Assembly (NCBI GenBank): GCA_963930655.1
Contig: OZ005604.1
Location: forward strand, 320,001-384,000
Direction of reading: 5' to 3'
DNA: 64,000 bases
DNA from: Myrica gale
Lineage: Eukaryota; Streptophyta; Magnoliopsida; Fagales; Myricaceae
Part shown: positions 36,933-48,700 of the stretch, in pieces
How the letters are laid out: each line of letters starts with the position of its first letter
Numbering within the stretch: position 1 is the first letter of the stretch
Notes under the pieces: generated by a model
Database searches by the model: none
What the model was told of the DNA's origin: nothing
What the model saw: only the letters and a program-made list of their open reading frames with translations
Position numbers and translations under genes: made by a program

Positions 36933-39774
36933 CCAAGTATCGTACATGAGCTCTGCACCTTTGAGTATTTTTAAAGGAAAGTCAATTTGTTCTTTACCAA
37001 TATATCTTATATAAATAGAATTAATATTGGTGACTTTTGCGAGGTACAATGGCCGATCATACATTTTTATTTTGTAAATTATAGTCTGTTCATATCCATG
37101 AAAACCAACCAAAAATTACTTTTATGGAGCTTACCATTACCAATTTCTTTCCAATTGTCACCCAAACAGTACTAAAAATAATAAAAGCCGAACGTCTTGC
37201 GAAAAGCTCGTGATATTGATCACCCTTCGAACGGTTATAACAAATATAAAAGAGAAAATGCATTTTTCACTCATAAATTACCCGTATTTTATACTTTGCA
37301 CATAAACTACCACATTCGAGACATTATTCCCACAAACTATCGTTTTTTAATACGGCGCTCCATTTATTTTTTCTGTCAAATTAATCATAAAATGAATTTA
37401 AAAAAACGAAATGACAATTGCTACCCTAAAAATCAAAATCAACTGAATAAAAAAGTTACATCTAAGCGTCATTTAAAAAAATATATATTTTTCATCTAAT
37501 TAAACAGAAAAAATAGATAAAAAGATGTAACATTTAGAGATAAATAATTTAGGAGTGTAATATTGATAGTTTAGCGTGGTCAACTTATTAATTGGATCGT
37601 GCCATGGGTGTGGCTTTCTTTCCATAGGGCAATCCAAGTCGTTAGGGAATTGACTCGTTGCATTGCATATTAGTGAATCCACTCAGCCCAATACAAATTC
37701 TCTAGAGATAGCACTAAACCACAAACTAGGCCCAAAAACGAGGATACCAAAGCCAGAAAATCTGACTTATTGGGCCTTGTCTACACACACTAATATTGTA
37801 AAGACCAGTCTAAAATCGGCCTGTAATATATATATATATAAAGAATGCTAATAATGAGAAATTGAACCGAGGAGCACGGATACCCATTTGATCTTTAAAC
37901 TCTTTCTTTATTTTTCTAATCTACGACCAAATGAAGGTCAACATTTACTATGTAATGTGGTCCTGTTGATGTTAATGCAACGCAAGTGACGCTAGTGTAC
38001 ACGTGCTGCACATGCAGCTCTGTAGGGTAGGCATTAACTGGTACACCATTGGGGTTGCCGTCAAATATCCTGATTATCGCTCAATCATTTGATCGTGACG
38101 GTCGTGATCTACAGTTGTATTGGGTCCCACTGGTCTAAACCATCATATAGATTGTCTAATCTCCGTGAAAGCAGTATTAAGACACGGCTGGCCCACGTGG
38201 GACCAACCAAAGAGTCCTTTTGTATGGACGTGTGTCTCTGTGAATTCCTTTGGTAGTTCATAGGTCTGTACGATCATAAAGACAAGTTAAAAGGGACTGT
38301 GAGTCGGTCACTAGATTATAACATGTGAATGTAGGAGGTACAGAAATCTTGCTCCCCCTTTCAAAAACATTTTTCTTTCAAATTTTTTTGGTTGATTCTT
38401 CATTAATGGACACTATTGGAGGATAATGCTTCAACCATGTGTTTGTGAGATTCTGTCTCATAAACAAAGATAATGTCAACGTCAATCTTAACACATCCAG
38501 ACATTAATATCATGTAATGTTTGAACAAATAATTAGTCCTAATTTTACATTTTACCTCTAGAAAAGCACCATCTATGGAAGTGCATTGTAAATAGGATTG
38601 AATAAACAGTAGAATATGACTGGAATACTCAATAATAATTGTGGTGAAGAATTTGAATTATATAGATAAAGTTTACAAAGAAACAGAATCTTATATACAA
38701 AGAAATAAACTAACAGAAAAAAATAAGTTGAGATCCCATAGATAACGAAAGGAATAATGCAAGTTTAAATAACAAATCATCGTAAATCTAAGAAATAATC
38801 AGAAGAGAATTCTTCCCTTTAACACTTGGCATGTGGGAGAAACCCTGTAAATTCCTGCGTGTTGTAACCTATACAAAGCAGGGGCGGTAGTTGATCATGC
38901 ATAACACGTACATAGCTGATAGCATGGATTCTGTGTTCTGTCGGAGCATTGTCTTTTTATCTGTTACTGACAAGTACCCACCGATTCACGTTTGATCGGA
39001 GTAAAAAAGTTTAGACCTTTTAGGTCTATCTCCGTTTCTGAGTATGTATTCTCGTAGAAAGAATATAAATTGATGATAATATCAGATATCCCCAACTGGG
39101 AGATTCTGTCCCTGACCAGCTGATCCACCCAGAGTGGGTAGCGTTAACATTAACCACTCGCATAGATACGGAATCAAATAGTCTAGATTATAGTTGAGAG
39201 ATACAAGTAACACCAAAGCATACATATAATTCTGAGCCGAAAAGCCAAAAGGCGAGCAATTTCTCGTTCACTGTATTGGTTAAGAGAGAGACCCAATAAC
39301 CCATCCACCCATCAATCCCCATTAATATTAGCGACACGCAAGAGCGGCCAAAACCAAACACTCCCCCACACTCTCTCTCTGAGTCAGAGTGAAGGCCTCG
39401 GCCCTCAAATATCTCAAATGTAGCAACTTTATACCTCCATTTTTCTGTACACTAACCATTCTCTCACGGTAAGGACTCTCACCTTTCCTCTTTTATGGTA
39501 TTCTTTCTTTTCTCTTCGGATAAGCGAAATCGAAGCAGAAGAGCAATAGGGATGGATCTTACAGCTACCTCTAAATTCTATATCTGTTTTGATGTTATCG
39601 GTTGTCAATTTTGGTTTGCTTTTTGGTCCTGTCGGGGAACTGAGCAGGAGTCCATCTTACAAGAAAAAAAGCTTATGTGTTTTGCCCTCAGCCGAAATTC
39701 GATTGAATTGTGAGGTCTTAGGGCTCTGTTTGGTTTCAAATGATTAGGTACTTTTGGGGCATTGATTTGGGAGT
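36933..39774. other. Duplicated spacer, then upstream region and leader of the SAM gene
   Basis: Up to about 37880 this is the copy of 31460-32690. From there to about 39350 I see nothing I can name. A CT-rich patch at about 39370-39385 and a donor-like gtaagg near 39469 suggest the SAM gene's 5' leader with a possible intron. A short upstream frame (39552-39710) may be a uORF. Confidence 0.45.
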
Positions 39775-42446
39775 ATGAGCAAAGAACACCCACCTGAGCC
39801 TCTTGATTTCTTCATTTGGACTGTTGAGGTATTTACTCTCCCTCTATGGTTTTAAAGATTTTGGTATTCTCTTTACAAGTAGATCTCGTTTAATTTTGAT
39901 ATGTGATTTGGGTGTCTTGTGATATGCTGGAATCTCTTCTTTGGGAGGTTTGACCATGGCTGGTACTTGGTAATCTGATTCCTCTAGTTTCATTGCATCT
40001 CGTAGTTGAAATTGCGCTTAATATGATTGTTACATGGAATGGGGCAAGTATGAACTGGGAAGTTTCGGTTTCGATTGCTACTCCTGATATTATATAATCT
40101 GAGTAAATGAATATGATAACCGAAAGAGGGGTAGTTTATTGATTTTGCATAAATAGTTTTGGTCTCTGAATGCTCCGTATGCTCCTTTTTAGTCCCTAGG
40201 TTATAAATGTTCAAATAGTGCCCTTAAAATGTTCAATTTTGGGCAATATATAATCCTTCAATCCAAAAAGCTGATGATGCCGCTCAAAAACAAGTGACTT
40301 GAAATGAGCCGTGCCATCAATTTTTGGATTGGCTGGTCATCAATCTGGGCAGAAGGATTAAGTTGCTTACAACCAAGAATTTCTCAAATGAAATTAGAAT
40401 TTTTAGGTTTTAAGTTCCAAACTTAGACATTGCCCAAGTATAGTTTCTCCATTTAATGACACAGCAAGGTGGGGTTTGGCATCCGACATCACAATGCGGG
40501 TTTGTATTTTGAACCTGTGGATTGCGATATGCAACTTCACTTTGTGAAATATCATGCTTGTCAAAGTTTACTTTCCCCATAACTTTGATTGGTAGGAAAT
40601 GACACGTGAGGACCCTTCCTTTTTTTTTCCTCTTAGCTAGGACCCTACTCAGTTCATTTAAAATAATGATTTTCCTGTACATTCAAGCTGTCTAGTTGTG
40701 GGTGTAAGGTAATGCTTTATGTGGCAATCATTGGTTTAGTGCCCAAAGGCTACAGAGCTCTTGATCATAGTGAATACTAATTACTTTCGCCGTTGCAACC
40801 TCTGAAGATCATACCACCTTATTCTTGAGCTATCATAGAATCATTGGATAATACAAGTGAAAGGTCATTATGGCGCTGAGCCTGCTGGCTTCAGAGAGAA
40901 ATTAGGATCGCCTATTAAGACATGTAGTTTGCAACTGTAAGGGGGCTATCAGCTATAATATAAGCATGGCGACAAAGATAACTAAATTAGCGTCAATTGG
41001 CTGTAATTCATTCACCATTTCAAGTAGACAATGTCTGCAAAATGTGGTGCAAGGAGGATTAGGATCACTGACAATTCCTGCAAGTATCCTATTAGTTGAA
41101 CATGTCTGTACTTTGTAATCAGATGGAGAAAGTATGTTTGCCAGGTAAGGAAAGAATCTATTGATAGGTTAAAATAGCATTTCAGGATAAGATTCAAGGA
41201 AGGTATTGGTGAAGATCAAAAGATGTTTCTTCTCACAAATAGGAAGTCCATTGATTTAGGCTCTGTGGCAAATGTAAGTTAGTAGTCATGGGTGTCTCCT
41301 GGACTCGAGATATCTCTAGTTGTGACTTCAATATGAATGGTTGATATTAAGATATGTGCACAGCTTTGTGAATGTCTCATAGAACCATGAGATGAGTAGA
41401 AATGTGTGTTTTGTTTTCATTATTGACTCATCTGTGTAGATCATGGAAATTTTAGGTGTATAGTTCTCGTTAAACAGATGTGAACTTGGAAACATAGGAC
41501 TTTTTTCCCTGCATGGTGATGGAAAATGTGGCTGTCCCCAAAAATGGGAAAGAAAGAGAGGATGTAGTGATACATGTCTAACTTACAAGTATTTTTGTGC
41601 AATTCTTTTTCTGTTATTCCAGGATGTAGGCTTGTGGTTGGAAGCGATAAATCTTGGTGGTTACCGCCAGATTTTTAAAGAAAATGGTGTAAATGGAGAA
41701 TACCTTGAAGGCATGTCCATGTTTACGACCGAGCAAATTCTTCGGTTTATAAGACGATGCCACATGAAATGGGGAGACTTCATCACTCTGTGCAAGGAAC
41801 TCAGGCGAATTAAAGGTCTCTCTCTCTCTCTCTCTATGTTTGTATGTGTGATGTAGGTGAGCAAATTTTGTTGAGTCATGCTGCGTTTTGGAAGTGCTAG
41901 TGTGGTAGATACCTGATTAGGCATTCAGACTTGTACTCTTTTCCTGAATAAGACTTTCTGTTGAATTTTTCTTTTTCTTTTTTCTCTCTTCTCATATCAA
42001 CCTTGTAATGCATGCGTGGAATTTGTCAAGTCATGCTCTGTTTCAGAGGTGTTAATGGTGCTCTTTCCTTGAAGAGCCTTTCCGTTCAATTAACTCCCAC
42101 CTTTTTCCACATCAACCTTATTAGTTATAATGCATCATTTATAAACTCTTGATCTGGGTGTCTTAGAAGTACTCTGTATGAAATGAGGTTTTCTGGGGGG
42201 AAAAGGAAATCGATACGTATGTACAACTCAAATATCCTTATCGGGTTTAGTAATTATTCTATCTCCAACTTTAATCTTTTTGAGTTGTGTACACTAAAGT
42301 ATACTACATCTCCAGTGGCTTGCCTGAAAGGAGAACAGAAGTTCCGGCGGCCATGGTGGGCTCCATCTTGCCTCTCGGTAGTCTTTGTCAAGGCGGCGAA
42401 ACGTAACCGACAATCGCGAGTTGTTTCCTTGAAGCTGGAACCGTGA
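39775..42446 (+). CDS. Small SAM-domain protein
   Basis: A 125-residue protein in three exons: 39775-39828, 41623-41815 and 42316-42446, with GT-AG borders and matching phase (378 coding bases). Exon 1 encodes MSKEHPPEPLDFFIWTVE. Exon 2 holds most of a sterile alpha motif domain (about residues 17-83; DVGLWLEAINLGGYRQIF, FTTEQILRFIRRCHMKWGDF). Exon 3 encodes a conserved basic tail with RRPWWAPSCLSVVFVKAAKR ending SLKLEP. SAM domains mediate protein-protein binding or polymerisation. Plants have small proteins of exactly this layout with unknown role. The ATG at 39775 is the first in frame with exon 2 through the splice. The first intron is long (1.8 kb). No break seen. Confidence 0.85.
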
Positions 42447-42910
42447 TGCAAGATCTGCTTTATATGTATGTAATTTTTGTTCCTTTTTTTTGTTTTTTGG
42501 AATTTTGTTTTTGTTAGAACAGAAAGTAGGAAAGAACTTTATTTTTATTTTATTTTTTGCTTTTGTCTCGAATATGGCAAGGTCACCGTGTGTTCTCCTT
42601 TAGAGAACTATAATCTTTAGATGTAATCCCCTTTTCATATGTTAATTATGTTGCTTCTTACAAGCATATGATTTATATAGTCGATCGAAACATTGAGAAA
42701 GTTATCTAGACGACAAAATATCCTATCCAATGCCCAAGTCTCCCAACTTTATAACTTTATACTTGCGTTTCGATCAACTTTGCAACCCAAAATAATTTAC
42801 ACCAGCAATTGCAGGGCCCAAGAGACCAATGGAATATAACTAAGCTTACAGTCTGGGCAAAATGTGTTAGTCCATATATATGTGTTATATGTATATACGC
42901 CTCAGCCTCA
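42447..42910. other. Convergent 3' region between SAM and DUF868 genes
   Basis: AT-rich sequence that should hold both 3' UTRs, as the two genes converge. No other feature recognised. Confidence 0.5.
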
Positions 42911-43843
42911 CTACTCGATCTTCCAAGCATGAAGATAGAGGCAGAACTCTGTCGCTGTAACGTTACTTCGGGTAGAGTAATACCCGCTAGTGCTGCCATC
43001 ACTGTCGCCGCATTCTCCATAGGTGCTGCCCTCTCCGCCGTCACCTTCGTATTCTGTTGTGCCTGGCTTGAATATGAACAAACCTTGCCCCATGCCAGCG
43101 CTACTAAACAGCCAATCATGTACGTCCCAGAATACTTGCACCGGGTGATTGTTAACTAGAACCGTCTGGTTCCCCCTGAACTTCCATTGCAAGTTCCTGA
43201 CATGGATCAACACAATCCCATCAATGCTAATCCACATTTCAGGGTCTCGAGGTCCGGATGTCGAGCTCTCCACAACAATTTCCTGTTCGCTTCTCTCGTC
43301 GAATTTAGCCCTGGTAGAGAAACTTCTCTTCGCGTAGACGTTTTCCATCTTGGAAACCAGCACTGCCTCAACAAGGGACGGCCTGGATTTTGTTCTCTTA
43401 TAAGCTTTTTTCTTGTAGTCTCCCAACAGCAACACCACCTCTTCGTCTGAAACTAGAGCGACATAATATTCCGCGCATGGCTCGGAGCCGCCGGCAAATT
43501 TAGCCGAACGGAGATCCCAGTAAACCTCCACTTGATTTCGTTCGACCTCAAAGGACTTGTACCCTTTTTTGCTCCAAAAGTGCCAAGGTTTAAGGTCGAT
43601 CTTGCAAGAGTAATGAAAATCACCATCTAAACTATCAACCTTTATGCCGAAGGTATGGTTCATCAGGTTCTTGCACCATAAGACCGTCACGTTACGCCAA
43701 TAGCCGGCAACATTGGTATGGTAGACGCAGGTGACGGTGCTCTGAGCGGTTTTATTTGCTGCGGGCTCCTCATAAGTTATCCTCTCCGGTAATGGTGATT
43801 GTGGATTCGATGACTGAGCTCTAACAGAGCGTGGAAAAGACAT
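42911..43843 (-). CDS. DUF868 family protein
   Basis: A 310-residue single-exon protein with the layout of plant DUF868 (PF05910). It has an N-terminal AQSTVTCVYHTNVAGYWRNV block, then VTVLWCKNLMNHTFGIKV, KPWHFWSKKGYKSFEV and VEVYWDLRSAKFAGGSEPC. The middle reads YYVALVSDEEVVLLLGDYKK, followed by HPVQVFWDVHDWLF and GLFIFKPG. The C-terminus is low in complexity (Gly/Ser/Glu) and ends FCLYLHAWKIE, which matches the FCLxLYAWK-type end of the family. The biochemical role is unknown; the family is plant-specific as far as I recall. Frame is complete, and the ATG lies 40-odd residues before the first conserved block, as usual. Confidence 0.88.
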   Translation of the reverse strand: MSFPRSVRAQSSNPQSPLPERITYEEPAANKTAQSTVTCVYHTNVAGYWRNVTVLWCKNLMNHTFGIKVDSLDGDFHYSCKIDLKPWHFWSKKGYKSFEVERNQVEVYWDLRSAKFAGGSEPCAEYYVALVSDEEVVLLLGDYKKKAYKRTKSRPSLVEAVLVSKMENVYAKRSFSTRAKFDERSEQEIVVESSTSGPRDPEMWISIDGIVLIHVRNLQWKFRGNQTVLVNNHPVQVFWDVHDWLFSSAGMGQGLFIFKPGTTEYEGDGGEGSTYGECGDSDGSTSGYYSTRSNVTATEFCLYLHAWKIE

Positions 43844-44539
43844 TTGTTTTTTTTTTTCTTGTGTTTCTATCCTTCAAGAATCGGAAGCCAAAATGCCGAC
43901 AAGGTATCACCTTTTCCAGGATATTCTATCAAAACCATTGACGGATAAAGATTCAATCCTGCATGCTATCATATTCTCCAGTCACGCTAATTAAACCTCT
44001 TTCTCCCAGAAATTTGGATATCCCAGGCTAAACATTCATACACACGTTAGTCGATCATAGAATGAAAATTAAGATTTCCCATGTTACCTCAAAGAGTTAA
44101 CGATGCCCGAAGGTTTAATTTTGGTCGGGGAGAAGCAATGAGCAAAATGTGCATTCGAAAGGTAAATGGCAATGGAGGATTCTCAGGAAATCCCAGAGAA
44201 TTTTCGGTGAAGATAGAAAAAGGGATAGGCTGGAAGTTTGTTTTCGTCGAGAAAAAGTCTCGTTTCCAGAGGCTGAAAGCTCAGGGGTACCGAAAGGGAA
44301 GGGATTTGGAACCGTCCTTTAACAGATAATACACAAGTCTTTGTCCACCCAATATCAAATGGCTTTTAAGCGACTAGTCATTTTTCTATCTGTCAATTGC
44401 AACGAGGGCAGAAAAGGAATAGAAAAATGAAAAAAAGAAGAAGAGAGATTTTGTTTAATGATGTTTTGAAAAAAGTTTGTTCATCCAAACTCTCCTACTT
44501 TTAAAACAAGATGCCAAGTCTATTAAGGATTATCCAAAG
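43844..44539 (-). promoter_or_regulatory. Upstream region of the DUF868 gene
   Basis: No coding feature is supported. It is the likely promoter and 5' leader of the minus-strand DUF868 gene, with a T/A-rich tract directly before the ATG. Confidence 0.4.
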
Positions 44540-44874
44540 TAGGGGTGAAAATCGGAAATGCGGTCCGGTTTTCGGACCGCATTTTCGGTCCTCCAATATA
44601 AAGGACCGGATCGGACCACATTAAGGATTTAAATTCTTTTTAAAAAAATATTAAAAAAAAAAAAATCGCAGAGCGCAGCGCAGAGCCGCTATTATTTTTT
44701 TAAAAATTAAAAAAAAAATTATGAAATTTGGTCCGGTCCAAAAATGTATAGACCAGACCAGACCGGATTTATCCGGACCGGACCGCTTTTTTAAAATTAA
44801 GACCGGACCGGACCACAAATCCGGTCTGATTTTCCGATCCGATCCGGTCTGCGGTCCGATTTTGTTCAACCCTA
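44540..44874. mobile_element. hAT-type MITE
   Basis: A 335-bp non-coding element starting taggggtgaaaatcgg and ending ccgattttgttcaaccccta-like (caaccta-type end), so the ends are imperfect inverted repeats. It is flanked by a perfect 8-bp duplication ATCCAAAG (44532-44539 and 44875-44882), the length typical of hAT elements. The interior is built from alternating ggtccgg/ccggacc palindromic units around an A/T-rich centre. The antisense reading frames here are not genes. Confidence 0.85.
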
Positions 44875-45567
44875 ATCCAAAGGTTGAATCTTGCACTGTT
44901 AAATTAATACATCATTTAATATTATTTATATATGTTCATATAAAATTTCGAATACTGTAGACATTTTGTCTACCTACCTATTTTAAGTGCAATTATAATT
45001 AAGAATAAAGAATATACTTTTTTCTCTCATCTTTTTTTTTCCGCTCTTTTAAGTATTTTTTTTATTCTCATAATTTATAAAAAAAATCAAAAAAATTATG
45101 TATGCAAATATCTTTCAAATAGTACTACCACTTTCACAAAATACTTGAAAAAGTATCTCAAAAAAACTTCCTAACTATTATAAAAAAATAAAATAAAAAT
45201 AAATAAATACCCTTACACCATCTAATAATGAGGATCTTGACACTTGACACTTTTATTTATTATTTTTATCACATTGTATTTTTAATTATTAATTTCAGAC
45301 ATTTTATATTTAAAATTGTTTTTTAAAAATGATTTGTTTGTGTATGAATGACAATTTTGTAAGCCTAAGATTTTTAGTAGTGATGATTTTCCGAGGGTAA
45401 GAATCATAATTTTAGAAGTTCAAAAAATTAATTTCCGTTAAAATTGAAGAAATTTTTTTAATGAAATTGTGAAGCGTTTGAAATCAACAGAAAATGTGAT
45501 AAAAATGATAGTGGGGGGGATTTTGCAGAGTATAGTATTTCAAAAACCCAGGCAAGCCTTTACTCAG

Positions 45568-45761
45568 GCTGCGTTTGCATGTAAAATTTTCCCCAAAATT
45601 TTATCTCTCTCCTAATAAAATACTCCAATATAATCTCTCTCTTCCATAAAAAAATATAAAAAATTACAAAACTATAAAATATTACCTCTCTCTTCACTTT
45701 TTCACTAAACCCAATACCAACACTAAACCCAATACCAAAAATTTTACCACACAAACCCACC
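45568..45761. mobile_element. MITE, GTTTG-type family (copy 3)
   Basis: A 194-bp element starting gctgcgtttgcatg and ending cacaaacccacc, with 5-bp duplication CTCAG (45563-45567 and 45762-45766). Its ctctctcttcactttttcac and taaacccaatacc match the 36.7 kb copy on the opposite strand. It lies about 170 bp upstream of the NUP133 start codon. Confidence 0.85.
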
Positions 45762-48700
45762 CTCAGTCGAATTATGCTCGTCTCGCTAACGGCTAATCCT
45801 TCTACTTCGCCGATTACCAGCCACTTGACCGCTCACTTGAAGAGTGCGAACTCTTCAGACTTGCTAACAAATTCATAAACCCTAAACTCCAAAAGCCCTC
45901 AGTTCTCTGCTCTCAAGCTCTAGGAGCAACAAAATGTTCTCTCCTGGAATAAAGAGGCCTAATGCGAGCTCCCGAAAAGAGCGAAATCAAGGACACACTG
46001 TGCTCCATTCTCACATCACTCCTCACTCAGAGGCTCGCCGATCCTCTTTCCAAAATTCGGTCCCGGACCGCCCCAGTACCGGCACCCCTGCTCCTTGGGC
46101 TCTCCTCGCTTGTCCGTCCTGGCCAGGTACGCCATTTATTTATTTTTGAATTCTGAGGGTATTGTTGTGGTTTTGGTTGGTTTCAAGAAACGGGGTTTTA
46201 GCGGTTCCTCAAATAATTTTTGGTCAGTGTTTTGCAAGAAATGCGTTCGCTTTAGATAACAATGATTTTTTAATTTCTCTTTCGGGCTGCTAGGATGTAA
46301 GGGAGGATGTGGGGTTTAAGTTCGAGCTTAGTGTCTTTTGTTGAATTTGTGAGTCGAGTGTCTGAGGAAAACTAATGTGTGGTTTCTTTCATGTGAGTTC
46401 TGGTTGATGGTAACTCTCACCTTGGTTTGGGCTGAAAGTGGTTGTTTATCTATGGAAGGGTGCCTTCTTCATGTCAGTCAATAAGAGGGGCAGCTAGTAG
46501 AGTTAAGGGCGTATGATATAGAGTGTAGGGATTTAGTTGAACATTGTAATTGTTGCATGTGTTGAGTGGTTGGCATGTGCTATTTATTATTCATAGTGAA
46601 ATGGTTGATGACTAAGGGGTGGCTAATAAAATTGTTTGTGATGTAATTTACCAAGAATTCCACCAGGGAACAGAAGTGAGAGAGAGGATGAAGGAGATCC
46701 AATTAAGCCTGTCTATGTTGGAGAGTTCCCCCAAGTGGTTCGTGATGAAGAGGCCAGTTTGCTGCAGAAGCATGTTCCTGGTTAGTATAGCCGGCTCCAT
46801 GATATTCGACTGTTCCAATATTCGTTAAAATTCTATAGAGACAGTGAGTGTCTAAATGTTGTGTTCTTTTATGGCAGATGAGGCTTGGATATCTGGTGGA
46901 ATGGAAAAGGGAACGTCCCTTGCTTGGATTATCATTGGAAACAGACTCTTCATTTGGAGTTTACTTATCACCTGCAGCTTCAATGAAATGCATTGTTCTG
47001 GAACTCCCGTCAACTGGCTCAGGGAATGCAAATATCAACAGCACTGAATGGAACTGTTGGTTAATTTGTGTTGTCAATTGGGATAGCACATCTAGGAGAA
47101 CAAAGAAAGTTGTGAAACATTGCATCTCTGCTGGTATTGTACTGTGTAACCAAAAAACTCGAGCCATAATCTACTGGCCCGAAGTGTATTCTGAAAGAAC
47201 TGTTCCTGTTGTTAGCTTGGCATCTTCTGATGAGTTAGACGTAACTTCTTCGCTTCTTGATGGAAAGGCCAGCCCAAACAGACAGCGACAACAGATTAGG
47301 CCTGGAACTAACTTGACTGGGTGCAGTTCACTGAACTCTTTGATTGCTTCTGCGCTACCTGGTTTCCAGCATGTCTGTGTTGCCCTTGCATCTTGTTCAA
47401 ATGGTGAGCTTTGGAAGTTTCATTGCAGTCCAACTGGCATTCAGCGTAAGAAAATACATGAGAATAAACTGATTTTGTCTTCCCAAGGGAGTGATAGTGG
47501 TCCACTGATAGGGAGCAAGGGGTATCCGAGGTCATTGATCTGGCGTTTTTCACACGTTTCTACGGATGAATCTAAGAGGGAGTTTTTCTGCTTACTGATC
47601 ATGAGATACAGTTTTTTGTTGTTAATCTGAATCCCGATACATATGTGTCAAAGCTCTGGTCCCATGAAATTATTGGTACAGATGCAGATTTGGGAATTAA
47701 GAAGGATTTGGCTGGTCAGAAGCGAATATGGCCTTTCGATGCGCAGGTGGATGATCATGGAAAAATGATTACCATTCTTGTTGCCACCTTCTGTAAGGAC
47801 CGAGTCAGCGGTTCAAGCTACACACAATATTCTCTGCTCACCATGCAATATAAACCTGGGGTGAAGATGGAGCCTCCGCATGAAAGGATTTTGGAGAAGA
47901 AAGCTCCAATCCAAGTAATAATCCCAAAAGCGAGAGTAGAAGATGAATATTTCTTGTTCTCGATGAAACTTTGGGTAGGAGGCAAGCCTTCAGGATCAGC
48001 GATTATACTTTCCGGTGATGGTACAGCAACTGTTTCCCATTACTACCAGAACTCGACTCGGCTGTATCAATTTGACCTGCCTTATGATGCTGGAAAAGTT
48101 CTAGATGCTTCAGTTCTTCCTTCATCAGATGATATTGACGACGGGCCGTGGGTTTTATTAACCGAGAAAGCAGGAATATGGGCAATACCTGAAAAGGCTG
48201 TTGTTCTTGGTGGAGTTGAACCACCTGAGCGAAGCTTGTCGCGTAAGGGGAACTCAAAGGAAGGATCTGCACAAGAAGAGAAAAGAAACCTTACATTTGC
48301 AGGCAATATTGCTCCTAGAAGGGCTAGTTCTGAAGCATGGGATGCTGCAGAAAGACAAACAGGAGTTTTGACTGGGATTGCCCATCGAACTGGCCAAGAT
48401 GAAGAATTAGAAACTTTGCTGAGTCATCTTTTCCATGGTTTTTTGTCATCTGGGCAGGTTGATGGCTCATTGGAAAAGCTACAAAGTGCTGGGGCATTTG
48501 AAAGGGATGGAGAAACCAGTATCTTTACACGGATGAGCAAATCAATTGTGGACACCCTAGCTAAACACTGGACAACCACTAGGGGTGCCGAGATTCTGGC
48601 TATGGCTGTTGTATCTACCCAACTAATGGATAAACAGCAGAAGCATAAAAAGTTCCTGCAGTTTCTTGCCCTATCCAAATGCCACGAGGAGCTGTGTGCT

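Larger units (their letters stand above)
26100..37880. repeat. Tandem duplication of a two-gene block
   Basis: The spacer between copies B and C (29300-29700) matches that between D and E (34535-34910) closely, and the sequence behind C (30830-32690) matches that behind E (36110-37870). Copies A, B and D share one upstream type, and C and E the other. The simplest reading is that a B-C block (about 26.1-32.7 kb) was copied in direct orientation to give D-E (about 32.7-37.9 kb). Later insertions differ between the two blocks. Confidence 0.7.

Noticed and set aside
44651-44960. Frames rich in GPD/SGP repeats on both strands
   Set aside because: Produced by the palindromic interior of the hAT MITE.
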